DNA of 64,000 bases from contig NZ_LT629791.1 in the NCBI RefSeq assembly GCF_900105925.1, forward strand, positions 310,001-374,000, read 5' to 3'. This document shows, piece after piece, positions 8,791 to 16,580 of the stretch. The stretch comes from Jiangella alkaliphila (GTDB lineage: Bacteria; Actinomycetota; Actinomycetes; Jiangellales; Jiangellaceae). A program made the translations under genes and the position numbers. Within the stretch, counting starts at the first letter, position 1. Each line of letters opens with the position of its first letter. Under the pieces are notes generated by a model. That model was not told where the DNA came from and did no database searches. It saw only the letters and a program-made list of their open reading frames with translations.

Positions 8791-9900
8791 ATGAGCCGAC
8801 CGACTGATGTCGACGAGTGGAGCGCGCCGGCGCGCATCGCCGGCGCGGACGAGGGCATCTCGGCCGACGAGCTGCGGCTCGCCGCGCGCAACCACGGCCT
8901 GCCGCTGGAGGCGTTGCGCTACGACGTCACGCCGGCCGGTCTGCACTACCTGCTGACGCACTACGACATCCCGGCGGTCGACCCGGCCGCCTGGCGGCTG
9001 ACGGTGTCCGGCGCGGTCGCCCGGCCGCTCTCGCTGCGCCTCGACGAGCTGCGCGCCCGGCCGCGGGTGACCCACCGCGTCACGCTGGAGTGCGCCGGCA
9101 ACGGCCGGGCCCGGCTGAGCCCGCGGCCGGTCAGTCAGCCGTGGCTGGACGAGGCCGTCGGCACCGCGGAGTGGACCGGCACGCCGCTGGCCGGCCTGCT
9201 CGCCGAGGCGGGTGTGGCGGCCGACGCCGTCGACGTCGCGTTCACCGGCGCCGACCGCGGCTTCGAGCGCGGCGTCGAGCAGACCTACCGGCGCGGCCTG
9301 CCGCTCGCCGAGGCGCTGCGCGACGACGTCCTGCTGGCCTACGAGATGAACGGCGGGCCGCTGCCGCCGCAGCACGGTGCGCCGGTGCGGCTGATCGTCC
9401 CCGGCTGGTACGGCATGGCGCACGTGAAGTGGCTGGTCGGCGTCGCCGTGCTGGAGTCGGAGTTCGACGGCTTCCAGAACGTGACGGCGTATCGCGTCAA
9501 GCAGACGGCCGACGAGCCCGGCGAGGCCGTCACCCGGATCCTGCCGAAGGCGCTCATCCAGCCGCCCGGGGTGCCCGACTTCCAGAGCCGGGTCCGCGTC
9601 GTCGGCCGCGGGGACGTCGAGCTGACCGGGCGGGCGTGGTCGGGCTGGGCGCCGGTCGAGTCCGTCGAGGTCAGCACCGACGACGGCGCCACCTGGCGGC
9701 CCGCCGAGCTGGGCCCGCAGCCGGCGCCGTACGCGTGGCGGTCGTGGCGGTACGCGTGGACGGCCGCCCACCCGGGACGGTACGAGCTGCGGGCCCGCGC
9801 CCGCGACGCCGCCGGCCACGAGCAGCCCGTCGACCAGGCCTGGAACCGGCAGGGCATGGCCAGCAACCACGCGCAGCGGGTCAGCGTCGTCGTCCGCTGA
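8791..9900 (+). CDS. Sulfite oxidase-like molybdopterin-dependent oxidoreductase
   Basis: A 369-residue protein with the oxidoreductase molybdopterin domain in the N-terminal two thirds and a Mo-co dimerisation (Ig-like) domain at the C-terminus (from about residue 265, SRVRVVGRGDVELTGRAWSG). Cys101 in LECAGNGR is the expected molybdenum-ligating cysteine. The start ATG 8791 follows GAAGGAGG with a 9-nt gap; the ORF extends further upstream but that part is Arg-rich out-of-gene translation. There is no N-terminal Tat signal, so it is probably cytoplasmic. The substrate could be sulfite or another small oxyanion. Confidence 0.9.
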   Translation: MSRPTDVDEWSAPARIAGADEGISADELRLAARNHGLPLEALRYDVTPAGLHYLLTHYDIPAVDPAAWRLTVSGAVARPLSLRLDELRARPRVTHRVTLECAGNGRARLSPRPVSQPWLDEAVGTAEWTGTPLAGLLAEAGVAADAVDVAFTGADRGFERGVEQTYRRGLPLAEALRDDVLLAYEMNGGPLPPQHGAPVRLIVPGWYGMAHVKWLVGVAVLESEFDGFQNVTAYRVKQTADEPGEAVTRILPKALIQPPGVPDFQSRVRVVGRGDVELTGRAWSGWAPVESVEVSTDDGATWRPAELGPQPAPYAWRSWRYAWTAAHPGRYELRARARDAAGHEQPVDQAWNRQGMASNHAQRVSVVVR

Positions 9901-10003
9901 CGAAATCTCCTCGCCCGACCTTGTCGGTATCGGCCACTACGGTTCGACGTCTCGGTGGGGACGCAGCGTGCGCCCCCTGTGGCACTGACCACGAGGAGGG
10001 ACG

Positions 10004-10817
10004 ATGAACGCTCTGGCCATCGAGGCCGAGGGCCTGGTCAAGCAGTACCGGGGCCGCACCGGCACGGTCGACGCGGTCCGCGGTGTGGACCTCAGCGTCG
10101 CCGCGGGCGAGGTCTTCGGGTTCCTGGGCCCGAACGGCGCCGGCAAGTCGACGACCGTCCGCATGCTCACCACCCTGCTGACCATCACGTCGGGCACGGC
10201 GCGCGTCGCCGGCATCGACGTCACGGCCGACCCCGACACCGTCCGCCGGCGCATCGGCGTCGCGCTGCAGGAGGCCGGGCTCGACTCGCGCCAGACTGGG
10301 CGCGAGCTGATCGTGCTGCAGGCGCGGCTGTTCGGCAGCAGCGCTGCCGAGGCGGAGCAGCGCGCGGAAGAGCTGCTCGAGCTGGTCGAGCTCACCGACG
10401 CCGCCGACCGGCGCATCAAGGGCTACTCCGGCGGCATGAAGCGGCGGCTCGACCTCGCGTCGGCGCTGGTCCACCGGCCCGAGGTGCTGTTCCTCGACGA
10501 GCCGACGACGGGCCTCGACCCCGCCAGCCGGCTCGGCGTCTGGGACGAGGTGCGGCGCATCAACCAGCGCGGCACCACGGTGTTCCTGACCACGCAGTAC
10601 CTCGAGGAGGCCGACCAGCTCTGCGAGCGGCTGGCGATCATCGAACGACGGCCGCATCGTCCGCTCCGGCACGCCGGCGTCGCTGAAGAAGGAGCTGCGC
10701 GAGCGGCTTGGGCTGCCCGGCGACGCCCCCGACCCGACGCTGGACGAGGTGTTCCTCGACGCCACCGGACGCACCCGCGAACGCGTGGCCGGCGACGTCC
10801 AGGAGGTGCGAGCATGA
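10004..10817 (+). pseudogene. DrrA-type ABC exporter ATPase, frameshifted near its C-terminus
   Basis: The reading frame from ATG 10004 (GAGGAGG 6 nt upstream) encodes a good exporter ATPase: Walker [10 protein letters not shown], signature [15 protein letters not shown], Walker B VLFLDEP, switch [19 protein letters not shown]. At about 10644-10645 an extra A changes the frame. The other frame then reads on from 10647 as [17 protein letters not shown] and [13 protein letters not shown], the standard DrrA C-terminal end, stopping at 10815-10817 in an ATGA overlap with the permease. Without correction the ORF runs through an Arg/Pro-rich false linker into the permease. It could be a sequencing error, a real mutation or recoding. 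An intact product would pump a drug or lipid with the next gene. Confidence 0.85.
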
Positions 10818-11578
10818 GCGCCCTCGTCCAGACCGAACTGCTCGGCCGGCGGGCCATCCGCGAGTCGCTGCGCACACCCGAGGCCCTGGCGCCGACGTTG
10901 TTCATCCCGGTGTTCTTCCTGGTGGTCAACTTCGGGCAGGCCGGCGACATCTTCCCGTCCGACTCCACGCCGTTCCTGTTCGGGCAGACCTACGCGGCGT
11001 TCCAGCTGCCCAGCTCGCTGCTGCTGGCCGCGTCGTTCGGCTCGGCCGCCCTCTACCTCGTCGAGGACATCGAGGGCGGCTACTTCGACAAGCTGCGCGC
11101 GGCCCCGGTCTCGCGCAGCGCGCTGGTGCTCGGCCGGTTGATCGCCGAGGGTCTGAAGACCGCGGTGCTCACCGTCGCGCTGATCATCATCGCCCTGCCG
11201 TTCGGGGTGTCGATCGCCAGCGGCCCGCTCGGCTTCGTCCTGCTGCTCGTCCTGACGTCCCTGTGGGCCATGGTCTTCGCCGGGTTCATGCAGCTCATCG
11301 CACTGAAGACGCGCAGCGCGGCGGCCACGAACTCCGGCGGGCTGGTGTTCTTCCCGCTGCTGTTCCTGACCCCGAACTTCGTGCCGCGCGAGCTGCTGAC
11401 CCGGCCCATGGAGATCGCGGCGACGTTCAACCCCGTCACGTATGTGATGGAGGCGTTGCGGGCGCTGATCCTCCAGGAGCTGCAGTGGGACGTGCTGGCG
11501 CGCGGGTTCGGCGTGGTGGCGGCGTTCGGCGCGCTGATGCTGTTCCTGAACATCCGCCTGGTCCGCCGTTACGACTGA
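10814..11578 (+). CDS. ABC-2 type exporter permease (DrrB-like)
   Basis: A 254-residue membrane protein with about six TM segments and the ABC-2 permease pattern: an early cytoplasmic segment, [26 protein letters not shown], then a TM bundle, with [16 protein letters not shown] near the end. The start ATG 10814 overlaps the true ATPase stop by ATGA. It happens to be in frame with the N-terminal ATPase frame, so an uncorrected ORF caller joins both into a 524-residue fusion; the overlap and the out-of-frame linker argue against a real fusion. Confidence 0.88.
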   Translation: MSALVQTELLGRRAIRESLRTPEALAPTLFIPVFFLVVNFGQAGDIFPSDSTPFLFGQTYAAFQLPSSLLLAASFGSAALYLVEDIEGGYFDKLRAAPVSRSALVLGRLIAEGLKTAVLTVALIIIALPFGVSIASGPLGFVLLLVLTSLWAMVFAGFMQLIALKTRSAAATNSGGLVFFPLLFLTPNFVPRELLTRPMEIAATFNPVTYVMEALRALILQELQWDVLARGFGVVAAFGALMLFLNIRLVRRYD

Positions 11579-11594
11579 CGGCCAAGGACCTATT

Positions 11595-11627
11595 GACAAC
11601 ATGTTCCCGAAATGACAACATGTTGTC
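11595..11627. promoter_or_regulatory. Tandem palindromic operator for the PfpI-MarR operon
   Basis: GACAACATGTT (11595-11605) is followed 19 bp later by the perfect 14-bp palindrome GACAACATGTTGTC (11614-11627), which touches the start codon of the PfpI-like gene. Spacing is nearly two helical turns, so two regulator dimers could bind side by side. The MarR gene in the same operon is the natural candidate for binding, giving autorepression. Confidence 0.75.
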
Positions 11628-11628
11628 C

Positions 11629-12240
11629 ATGACTACTACCGCACACATCGCCCTGTACGACACGCTCGCCGACTGGGAGATCGGCCACCTGCTGGTCGAG
11701 CTCCGGACCGGCCGGTTCACCGGCACGCCGTGGAACATCGTGACGGTCGCCGAATTGGCAGAGCCGATCACCACCATGGGCGGGCTGCGCGTCGTCCCGG
11801 ACCTGGTGCTCGACCAGCTCGCGCCGGGCGCGAGCGACCTGCTGGTGCTGGCCGGCGCGGAGCACTGGGACGCCGGCGAGGGCAAGGTCTGGACCGACGC
11901 CGCGCGGCGGTTCCTCGACGCGGGGGTGCCGGTCGCCGCGATCTGCGGCGCGACGGCCGGCCTCGCGCGGGCCGGGCTGCTGGACGACCGCGCCCACACC
12001 AGCGCGGCCGTCGAGTACCTGACGGCGCAGCCCGGCTACCAGGGCAAGGACCGCTATGTCGACGCGCGCGCCGTCGTCGGCGGCGACCTCGTCACGGCCG
12101 GGCCGGACTCGCCGGTGCAGTTCACCCGCGCCACGCTGAGCCGGCTCGGGCTGGCGTCGAACGAGACGCTCCAGGCGTATGAGGACGTGTTCCACCGCGC
12201 CGACGCGAGCGCCTTCCCGGTGCTCATGCAGGCACACTGA
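11629..12240 (+). CDS. DJ-1/PfpI family protein (class I glutamine amidotransferase-like)
   Basis: A 203-residue protein of the DJ-1/PfpI fold. The nucleophile-elbow cysteine is Cys106 in AAICGATAGLA, and DLLVLAGAEHWDAGEG carries the region of the conserved acidic partner. The start is ATG 11629, or ATG 11620 inside the operator palindrome; neither has a Shine-Dalgarno sequence. It is transcribed with the MarR gene 5 bp downstream. Members include chaperones, deglycase/hydratase-like enzymes and isonitrile hydratases. Control by a MarR protein suggests a response to a reactive or aromatic compound. Confidence 0.88.
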   Translation: MTTTAHIALYDTLADWEIGHLLVELRTGRFTGTPWNIVTVAELAEPITTMGGLRVVPDLVLDQLAPGASDLLVLAGAEHWDAGEGKVWTDAARRFLDAGVPVAAICGATAGLARAGLLDDRAHTSAAVEYLTAQPGYQGKDRYVDARAVVGGDLVTAGPDSPVQFTRATLSRLGLASNETLQAYEDVFHRADASAFPVLMQAH

Positions 12241-12245
12241 CCCGC

Positions 12246-12746
12246 ATGACGACGACGGAGATCCCGCCGCGGGCGAACTGGCCGGAGCCGTCTCCGGCCA
12301 GTCCGGCCGGCCAGGTCCTCACGGAGATCGCGTTGACGACGTTCCGGCTCAACGCCCGGCTCATGGAGGCCGCGCAGGAGATGGCCGCGGCCGGCGGCAT
12401 CACCGCCGCGTGGTGGCAGGTACTGGGCGGCGTCCTCGACCAGCCGCGCACGCACGCCGACATAGGCCGGCTCATGGGGATGTCGCGGCAAGGCGTGCGC
12501 CGGGTCGCCGACCTGCTGGTCGAGCAGGGGCTGGCGGAGTACCGCGACAACCCCGCGCACCGCCGGGCCAAGCTGCTGGCCTGCACCGAGGCCGGCTACT
12601 GGGCGATCCGCCGCATCTCGCTGGTGCAGCATCCGTGGGCCGAGCACATCGGCGGCCAGGTCGACCTCGACGACCTGACGCACGCGCTGGCCACCATGCG
12701 CACGCTGGTCGCCGTCCTCGAGTCGGACCGCCCGGCGGCCGACTGA
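12246..12746 (+). CDS. MarR family transcriptional regulator
   Basis: A 166-residue winged-helix protein. The HTH region is THADIGRLMGMSRQGVRRVADLLVEQGLAEY and the wing DNPAHRRAKLLACTEAG. It starts five bp after the PfpI stop and so is its operon partner. The likely target is the tandem GACAACATGTTGTC site at 11595-11627. No cysteine sensor pair is obvious apart from Cys in LLACTEAG, so a ligand rather than oxidation may be sensed. Confidence 0.9.
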   Translation: MTTTEIPPRANWPEPSPASPAGQVLTEIALTTFRLNARLMEAAQEMAAAGGITAAWWQVLGGVLDQPRTHADIGRLMGMSRQGVRRVADLLVEQGLAEYRDNPAHRRAKLLACTEAGYWAIRRISLVQHPWAEHIGGQVDLDDLTHALATMRTLVAVLESDRPAAD

Positions 12747-12781
12747 CCCCCGTCCGGCCGGCAGCCGACGCCGTCGAGCCG

Positions 12782-12964
12782 CTACGGGCCGACCCGCAGC
12801 CCGGCCACCAGCACCGCGCCCACCAGCGCGAGCACGATCACCGCCGACGCGGTCACCTGGACCTGCAGCAGCGTCCCGCGCAGCTCACGCGCGAACGCCG
12901 GAGTCACGACGTCGGCGAACCGCCGCCGGCGCAACCGGAACCTCCCCCGCCGCGGAGTCGCCAT
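12782..12964 (-). CDS. Small single-span membrane protein, function unknown
   Basis: A 60-residue ORF from ATG 12964, preceded by GGGAGG seven nt upstream, a very good ribosome-binding site. The N-terminus is strongly basic (MATPRRGRFRLRRRRF), followed by an amphipathic part and one TM helix (VTASAVIVLALVGAVLVAGL) close to the C-terminus. The positive N-terminus suggests it faces the cytoplasm. It is alone between the convergent MarR gene and the GNAT gene. I recognise no family. Confidence 0.6.
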   Translation of the reverse strand: MATPRRGRFRLRRRRFADVVTPAFARELRGTLLQVQVTASAVIVLALVGAVLVAGLRVGP

Positions 12965-13109
12965 GTCGCGACCTCCCTCCCCTGCGAGGGCACCTCCTCC
13001 GGGCCATTCGGCCGGCGTCCCACCACGCGGCGAGCCCGGAGGAGGCTGCACTCCCTCACCGAGAAGGAGACCACCGGCGCCCGGATCAGCACGCGAGGCT
13101 CGCCGTGAT

Positions 13110-13601
13110 CTACGTCACATCACCGATTTCGTCCCGATTCGCCCAGAGGGTGCGGGTCATGAAGACGCTGAGCGGGTCGGGCACGTAGTCCGCGAACGGC
13201 TCGCAGTACCCGAAGCCGAACTTCTCGTAGAGCCGCCGGGCCGGTAGGAAGAACTCGTCGGACCCCGTCTCGAGGCTCAGCCGCCGATACCCCATCCGCC
13301 GCGCCTCGTCGACGATGTGCCCGACCAGCAGCGACGCGATGCCGCTGCGCTTGCGGGCGACCGCCGTCCGCATCGACTTCAGCTCGGCGTGCCGATCGTC
13401 CAGCCGCTTGATCGCCCCGCACCCGACGATGTCGCCGTCGTCGTCGCGCACCACCCAGAACGTCACCTCGGGGCGTCGCAACCCGTCGAGGTCGAGGGCG
13501 TGCTTGCTCTCCGGCGGCGTGATCGACAGCATCTCCCTGACGTGCTCGTCCAGGAACGCGGCGATCTCGGCGCCTCGAAGGTCGTCAACGGCGATCCGCA
13601 T
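13110..13601 (-). CDS. GNAT family N-acetyltransferase
   Basis: A 163-residue acetyltransferase from ATG 13601 (a GTG two codons earlier at 13607 is possible; neither has a strong ribosome-binding site). The acetyl-CoA loop is RTAVARKRSGIASLLVGHIVDEARRMGYRRLSLETG and the last strands are ARRLYEKFGFGYCEPFADY. The pattern ELKSMRT-x-R/G-x-G resembles uncharacterised GNATs of the PhnO/YjdJ-like group. Substrate unknown. Confidence 0.88.
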   Translation of the reverse strand: MRIAVDDLRGAEIAAFLDEHVREMLSITPPESKHALDLDGLRRPEVTFWVVRDDDGDIVGCGAIKRLDDRHAELKSMRTAVARKRSGIASLLVGHIVDEARRMGYRRLSLETGSDEFFLPARRLYEKFGFGYCEPFADYVPDPLSVFMTRTLWANRDEIGDVT

Positions 13602-13607
13602 GGTCAC

Positions 13608-13843
13608 GACATTAGGACGCGCATGTCACTCGAATGTTTCGCGGCCCCCTGTCCCGGTCGCCCTCGATGGCCGCTGCCGACCTCAATAGTCAGAACCGTC
13701 CTCCACACCCCAACAGAGGCCCAGAACACGACCCTCGCTATTGAAGACGGCCGTGCCTATCGGTGTCGGCGCCCACGCCTGCTGGTCTCCAGTCACGTTC
13801 TCGGGCAAGAATCAGGCGTGTCGCGTGGCACAGGACCACGACA
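13608..13843. other. Gene-poor gap between GNAT gene and the small ORF
   Basis: I see no convincing gene in this stretch. It is less GC-rich than its surroundings, with ORFs that lack third-position bias. It may hold the GNAT promoter near 13608-13660. Confidence 0.4.
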
Positions 13844-13942
13844 TCACGGCAGACCAGGACGCGCCCGCACCTGGGCCGAGCCTGCGTACCGGCCGTCGGC
13901 GATCGCCGGCAGCTGCGCCGAGGCGATCGACCAGGTCGTCAC
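13844..13942 (-). CDS. Possible 32-residue ORF coupled to the SRPBCC gene
   Basis: A GTG at 13942 overlaps the SRPBCC stop as GTGA and opens a 32-codon ORF (VTTWSIASAQLPAIADGRYA...) with G/C-rich third positions. The coupling and codon use look real, but it is very short and could be the leftover 5' end of a longer deleted gene. Confidence 0.3.
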   Translation of the reverse strand: MTTWSIASAQLPAIADGRYAGSAQVRARPGLP

Positions 13943-14373
13943 GGTGTGACGGCACGGCGGCGGATGTCGCGGAGGAGGCGGGCGACGGCGAGGCGGTGGG
14001 CGCCGGAGGTGATGACGAGCAGGCGGTAGGCGCGGCCATGAGGTCCGGGGAAGGCCGCGTCGGTGCGGGCGCCGAGCATGGTCCCGCCCGGCGCCGCGGC
14101 CAGCGTGAACGTCAGCGCGTAGCGGGAGAACCGGTGCCGGCCGGTCAGCCGGACCAGCCGCTCCGGCTCGACCTCCGTGACGGCGAACCCCGGGACGGTC
14201 GCGGCCACCTGCAGCGGCGTTCCGGACGCCTGCCGCGGGTCGGTCCCAAGCGCCCACGCGAGCGGCCCGGCCCCGGTCATCGCGCCGACATGCGCTGCCA
14301 GCGCGCGCCACACCGCCGCCGGCGGGGCGGGCACCAGCAGCCGGTGCTCGTCGACGAAGGGGAGGACGGTCAC
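13939..14373 (-). CDS. SRPBCC-like (START/Bet v1 fold) protein
   Basis: A 144-residue protein starting at GTG 14373, which overlaps the SGNH hydrolase stop (GTGA). The opening FVDEHRLLVPAPPAAVWRALAAHVG is the usual SRPBCC start, followed by a GTMLGARTDAAFPGPHGRAYRLLVITSGAHRLAVARLLRDIRRRA C-terminal helix. Such proteins bind hydrophobic ligands in a cavity. It is the third gene of the TetR-SGNH-SRPBCC operon, which points to lipid or ester handling. Specific ligand unknown. Confidence 0.75.
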   Translation of the reverse strand: MTVLPFVDEHRLLVPAPPAAVWRALAAHVGAMTGAGPLAWALGTDPRQASGTPLQVAATVPGFAVTEVEPERLVRLTGRHRFSRYALTFTLAAAPGGTMLGARTDAAFPGPHGRAYRLLVITSGAHRLAVARLLRDIRRRAVTP

Positions 14374-15065
14374 CGCGGCGGGATCGCGTCGGCGACGGCG
14401 GAGGCCCAGAGGCGGTAGCCGGTCGACGACGGGTGGAAGCGGTCGGCCGAGAAGAAGTCCAGCGACGGCGACACGTCGCCGGCGCTGGTCGCCCACGTCA
14501 CCCGCGGCCGCCCCGCGCACACCGTCCGCGACACCTCGTCGAGGGTCGCCGCCCGCTCGCCGAGGTAGCGCCGCAGCGTCCGCGGCAGCCCCGGGAACAG
14601 CCCGAACGGCGGGATGCCCGCGACGACGACCCGCTCGGCCCGCTCCGCGAGCCCGTCGACGATCGCCGCGAGGTCGGTGCCCCAGTCGGCCGGCGGGCGC
14701 CGGGTGAGCACGTCGTTTGCGCCGGCCAGCAGCACGGCGACGTCGTACTCGCCGGTCAGCCGGGGAAGCAGGCGATGCCGGACGCGCCGCGCGGTCGCGC
14801 CGAACTGCGCGGCCACCTCCCACTCGATCGGGCGCCCGGTCCGTACCGCCAGCACCGACGCGAGGCCGCCGGCGAACCCGTCGTCGTGGGAGTCGACGCC
14901 CGACCCGGCCGCCGTCGACTCGCCCAGGATCGCCACCCGCAGCGGCCCACCCGAGCCGGCGCCGAGCGTCCCGGTCGAAGGCCCGTCGACCGGCTGCGCC
15001 AGCGTGAACGTCGACCGCACCCACATCCCCTGCAGCGCGACGAGGGGGAACAGCAAGCGGTTCAT
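14370..15065 (-). CDS. SGNH/GDSL hydrolase family protein
   Basis: A 231-residue esterase-like protein from ATG 15065, overlapping the TetR stop by ATGA. Block I is ILGESTAAG with Ser50 as nucleophile (GES replaces the usual GDS), block III is GANDV with Asn117, and block V is DRFHPSSTGY with Asp208 and His211 of the triad. The N-terminal MNRLLFPLVALQGMWVRSTFTL is hydrophobic and could be a membrane anchor or poor signal peptide. It likely cleaves an ester or acetyl group; its product may induce the TetR repressor. Confidence 0.88.
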   Translation of the reverse strand: MNRLLFPLVALQGMWVRSTFTLAQPVDGPSTGTLGAGSGGPLRVAILGESTAAGSGVDSHDDGFAGGLASVLAVRTGRPIEWEVAAQFGATARRVRHRLLPRLTGEYDVAVLLAGANDVLTRRPPADWGTDLAAIVDGLAERAERVVVAGIPPFGLFPGLPRTLRRYLGERAATLDEVSRTVCAGRPRVTWATSAGDVSPSLDFFSADRFHPSSTGYRLWASAVADAIPPR

Positions 15066-15622
15066 GGGGTGTCCTCTCGGGGGAGCAGCGTGCCGACGGC
15101 GGCCCGGGTGCCGTCGCGCAGATCGACGCCGATCGCCTGCAGCAGCACCACCAGCGCGCCGTCGGCCAGGAACCGGGCCAGGTCGTCGCCGCCGGCGCCG
15201 GTCAGCCCGGCCGCCTCGGCGAGCAGGACGGCGATGACCTCGCGGCAGCGGGCCGCCACCACCTCGTCCCGACGGGCGATCGCGGACGCCTGCAGCCACA
15301 GGCCCCCAGTGACGCCGCCGGCGAGCAGCTCGCGGAAGGCCGCGCCCATCGCCGTCATCGGGTCGCCGGGCCGGCCCGCCGCGGCCGCGCGGAACTCCGT
15401 CCGCACCCGCGACCCCACCTCGTCGATGCAGGCCAGCAGCAGTCCCTGCTTGCTGCCGAAGAGCCGGAAGACGTACGGCTGCGACACCCCGATCTCGTCC
15501 GCGACGCGCTGCAGCGCCGCCGTCGTCAGGCCGTCGTCGGCGACCACCCGCATCGCCACGGCGACGGCCTCGGCCCGCCGCTGGGCCGCGGTACTGCGCA
15601 CCGGTGCCATAGCCCGCAGCAT
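15062..15622 (-). CDS. TetR/AcrR family transcriptional regulator
   Basis: A 186-residue regulator (ATG 15622, or ATG 15610). The N-terminal HTH is TTAALQRVADEIGVSQPYVFRLFGSKQGLLLACIDEV, a standard TetR DNA-binding motif; the C-terminal helical part binds an unknown ligand. It heads the operon TetR-SGNH-SRPBCC with ATGA/GTGA overlaps. The perfect palindrome at 15628-15643 immediately upstream is the expected autoregulatory operator. Confidence 0.92.
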   Translation of the reverse strand: MLRAMAPVRSTAAQRRAEAVAVAMRVVADDGLTTAALQRVADEIGVSQPYVFRLFGSKQGLLLACIDEVGSRVRTEFRAAAAGRPGDPMTAMGAAFRELLAGGVTGGLWLQASAIARRDEVVAARCREVIAVLLAEAAGLTGAGGDDLARFLADGALVVLLQAIGVDLRDGTRAAVGTLLPREDTP

Positions 15623-15627
15623 GACAG

Positions 15628-15643
15628 AAGTAAGTACTTACTT
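15628..15643. promoter_or_regulatory. Perfect 16-bp TetR operator palindrome
   Basis: AAGTAAGTACTTACTT is fully self-complementary and lies 5 bp upstream of the TetR start codon. It is an AT-rich island in GC-rich DNA, typical of a TetR-family autoregulatory site. It also faces the MOSC pseudogene at 15669, which it may once have controlled too. Confidence 0.8.
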
Positions 15644-15668
15644 ACAAAGTCGTCCATAGACTGGCGCG

Positions 15669-16182
15669 ATGGTCGAGATCGTCGGGCTGCTGGTCGCGCC
15701 GGAGCACGCCTACGAGGGACGGCCACAGGACGGGCCACGGCCCGACGCACAGCCCGTCGCCCGCACGGAAGTGACGGTCCGGGCCGGGCTCGGGCTGGCG
15801 ACCGCTACTTCGGCCGGCCGGCGCACCGCAACGCCGCCGTGACGGTCATCGACGCGGCCGCGCTGGACGAGCTGGCCGTGCGACTCGGCTTGGACCAGCC
15901 GCTGGACCCGCTGCTGACCAGCGCAACATCGTCCTCCGCGGCTTTCCCGTCGACGAGCTCGCGGCGCGGCGGCCGACCCCCGGCGCGGTGTTCGCGCTCG
16001 ACTCCGGCGCGGGCCCGATCCGGTTCCAGGCCAACCGGCCGGCGAACCCGTGCGCCTGGATGGACGTCGTGCTGGCGCCGGGCGCGTTCCGCGGGCTCCG
16101 CGGCCGCGGCGGCATCCGCTGCACCCCGCTGGACGACGGCGTGCTGCGGCTCGGGCCGGCCACCCTCACCGTCGAGCCGTGA
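15669..16182 (+). pseudogene. MOSC domain protein gene with two frameshifts
   Basis: Three reading frames together give one MOSC-type protein of about 170 residues. From ATG 15669: MVEIVGLLVAPEHAYEGRP to VRAGLGL. After a one-base loss near 15797 the frame continues GDRYFGRPAHRNAAVTVIDAAALDELA to LDPLL. After a second one-base loss near 15919 it continues RNIVLRGFPVDELAA, FQANRPANPCAWMDVVLAPGAF and GGIRCTPLDDGVLRLGPATL, stopping at 16180-16182. GDRY and NIVLRG are MOSC hallmarks. MOSC proteins handle sulfur transfer or Moco-related chemistry. Two independent shifts suggest true decay rather than one read error. Confidence 0.82.
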
Positions 16183-16187
16183 CGGGG

Positions 16188-16460
16188 TCAGCCCAAGCCG
16201 AGCCGCTGCCAGGTCTGCTTGCCGGGGATGCCGTCGGCGTCGGAGCCCTTCCAGCCCTGGTCCTCCTGGAACGCCTTGACCGCGGCCTGGTCGACGCTGG
16301 ACCACTTGCGGCTGGGGCCCTCCTTGTAGAGGTCGCGGTACTCCTTCGCGCGCAGCACCAGCGCGGAGCCGACCAGGAGCACGTAGTCGTTCTCCTTGCC
16401 GGCTCCGAACACATCGGGTCCGGGGTACGGGACGACTTCGACAACCACGGGCTCGGGCAT
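16188..16460 (-). CDS. Small peptidoglycan-binding-domain-like protein
   Basis: A 90-residue protein from ATG 16460 with GGAGGGG just upstream. The C-terminal half (WSSVDQAAVKAFQEDQGWKGSDADGIPGKQTWQRLGLG) matches the PG_binding_1 pattern: helix with xFQ, then GWxGxDADGIxGxxTWxxL. There is no signal peptide, so export is unclear; it may act in the cytoplasm or as a phage-type module. The N-terminal part is not recognised. It is divergent from the sigma-like gene at 16581. Confidence 0.7.
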   Translation of the reverse strand: MPEPVVVEVVPYPGPDVFGAGKENDYVLLVGSALVLRAKEYRDLYKEGPSRKWSSVDQAAVKAFQEDQGWKGSDADGIPGKQTWQRLGLG

Positions 16461-16580
16461 GTCCCCTCCAACGTCATCAGTGACGGTCCTGGGCTCAGCG
16501 TAGGGACTGACCAGCCGCCCGCGCAGCGGTTCATGCTCGTACGCTGGCATCGCACGGCGGCATCGATTCGGGAGGATCCC

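Noticed and set aside
10004..11578. A natural ABC ATPase-permease fusion protein
   Set aside because: The linker is typical out-of-frame Arg/Pro/Ala translation, while the shifted frame restores the normal DrrA C-terminus and an ATGA overlap.
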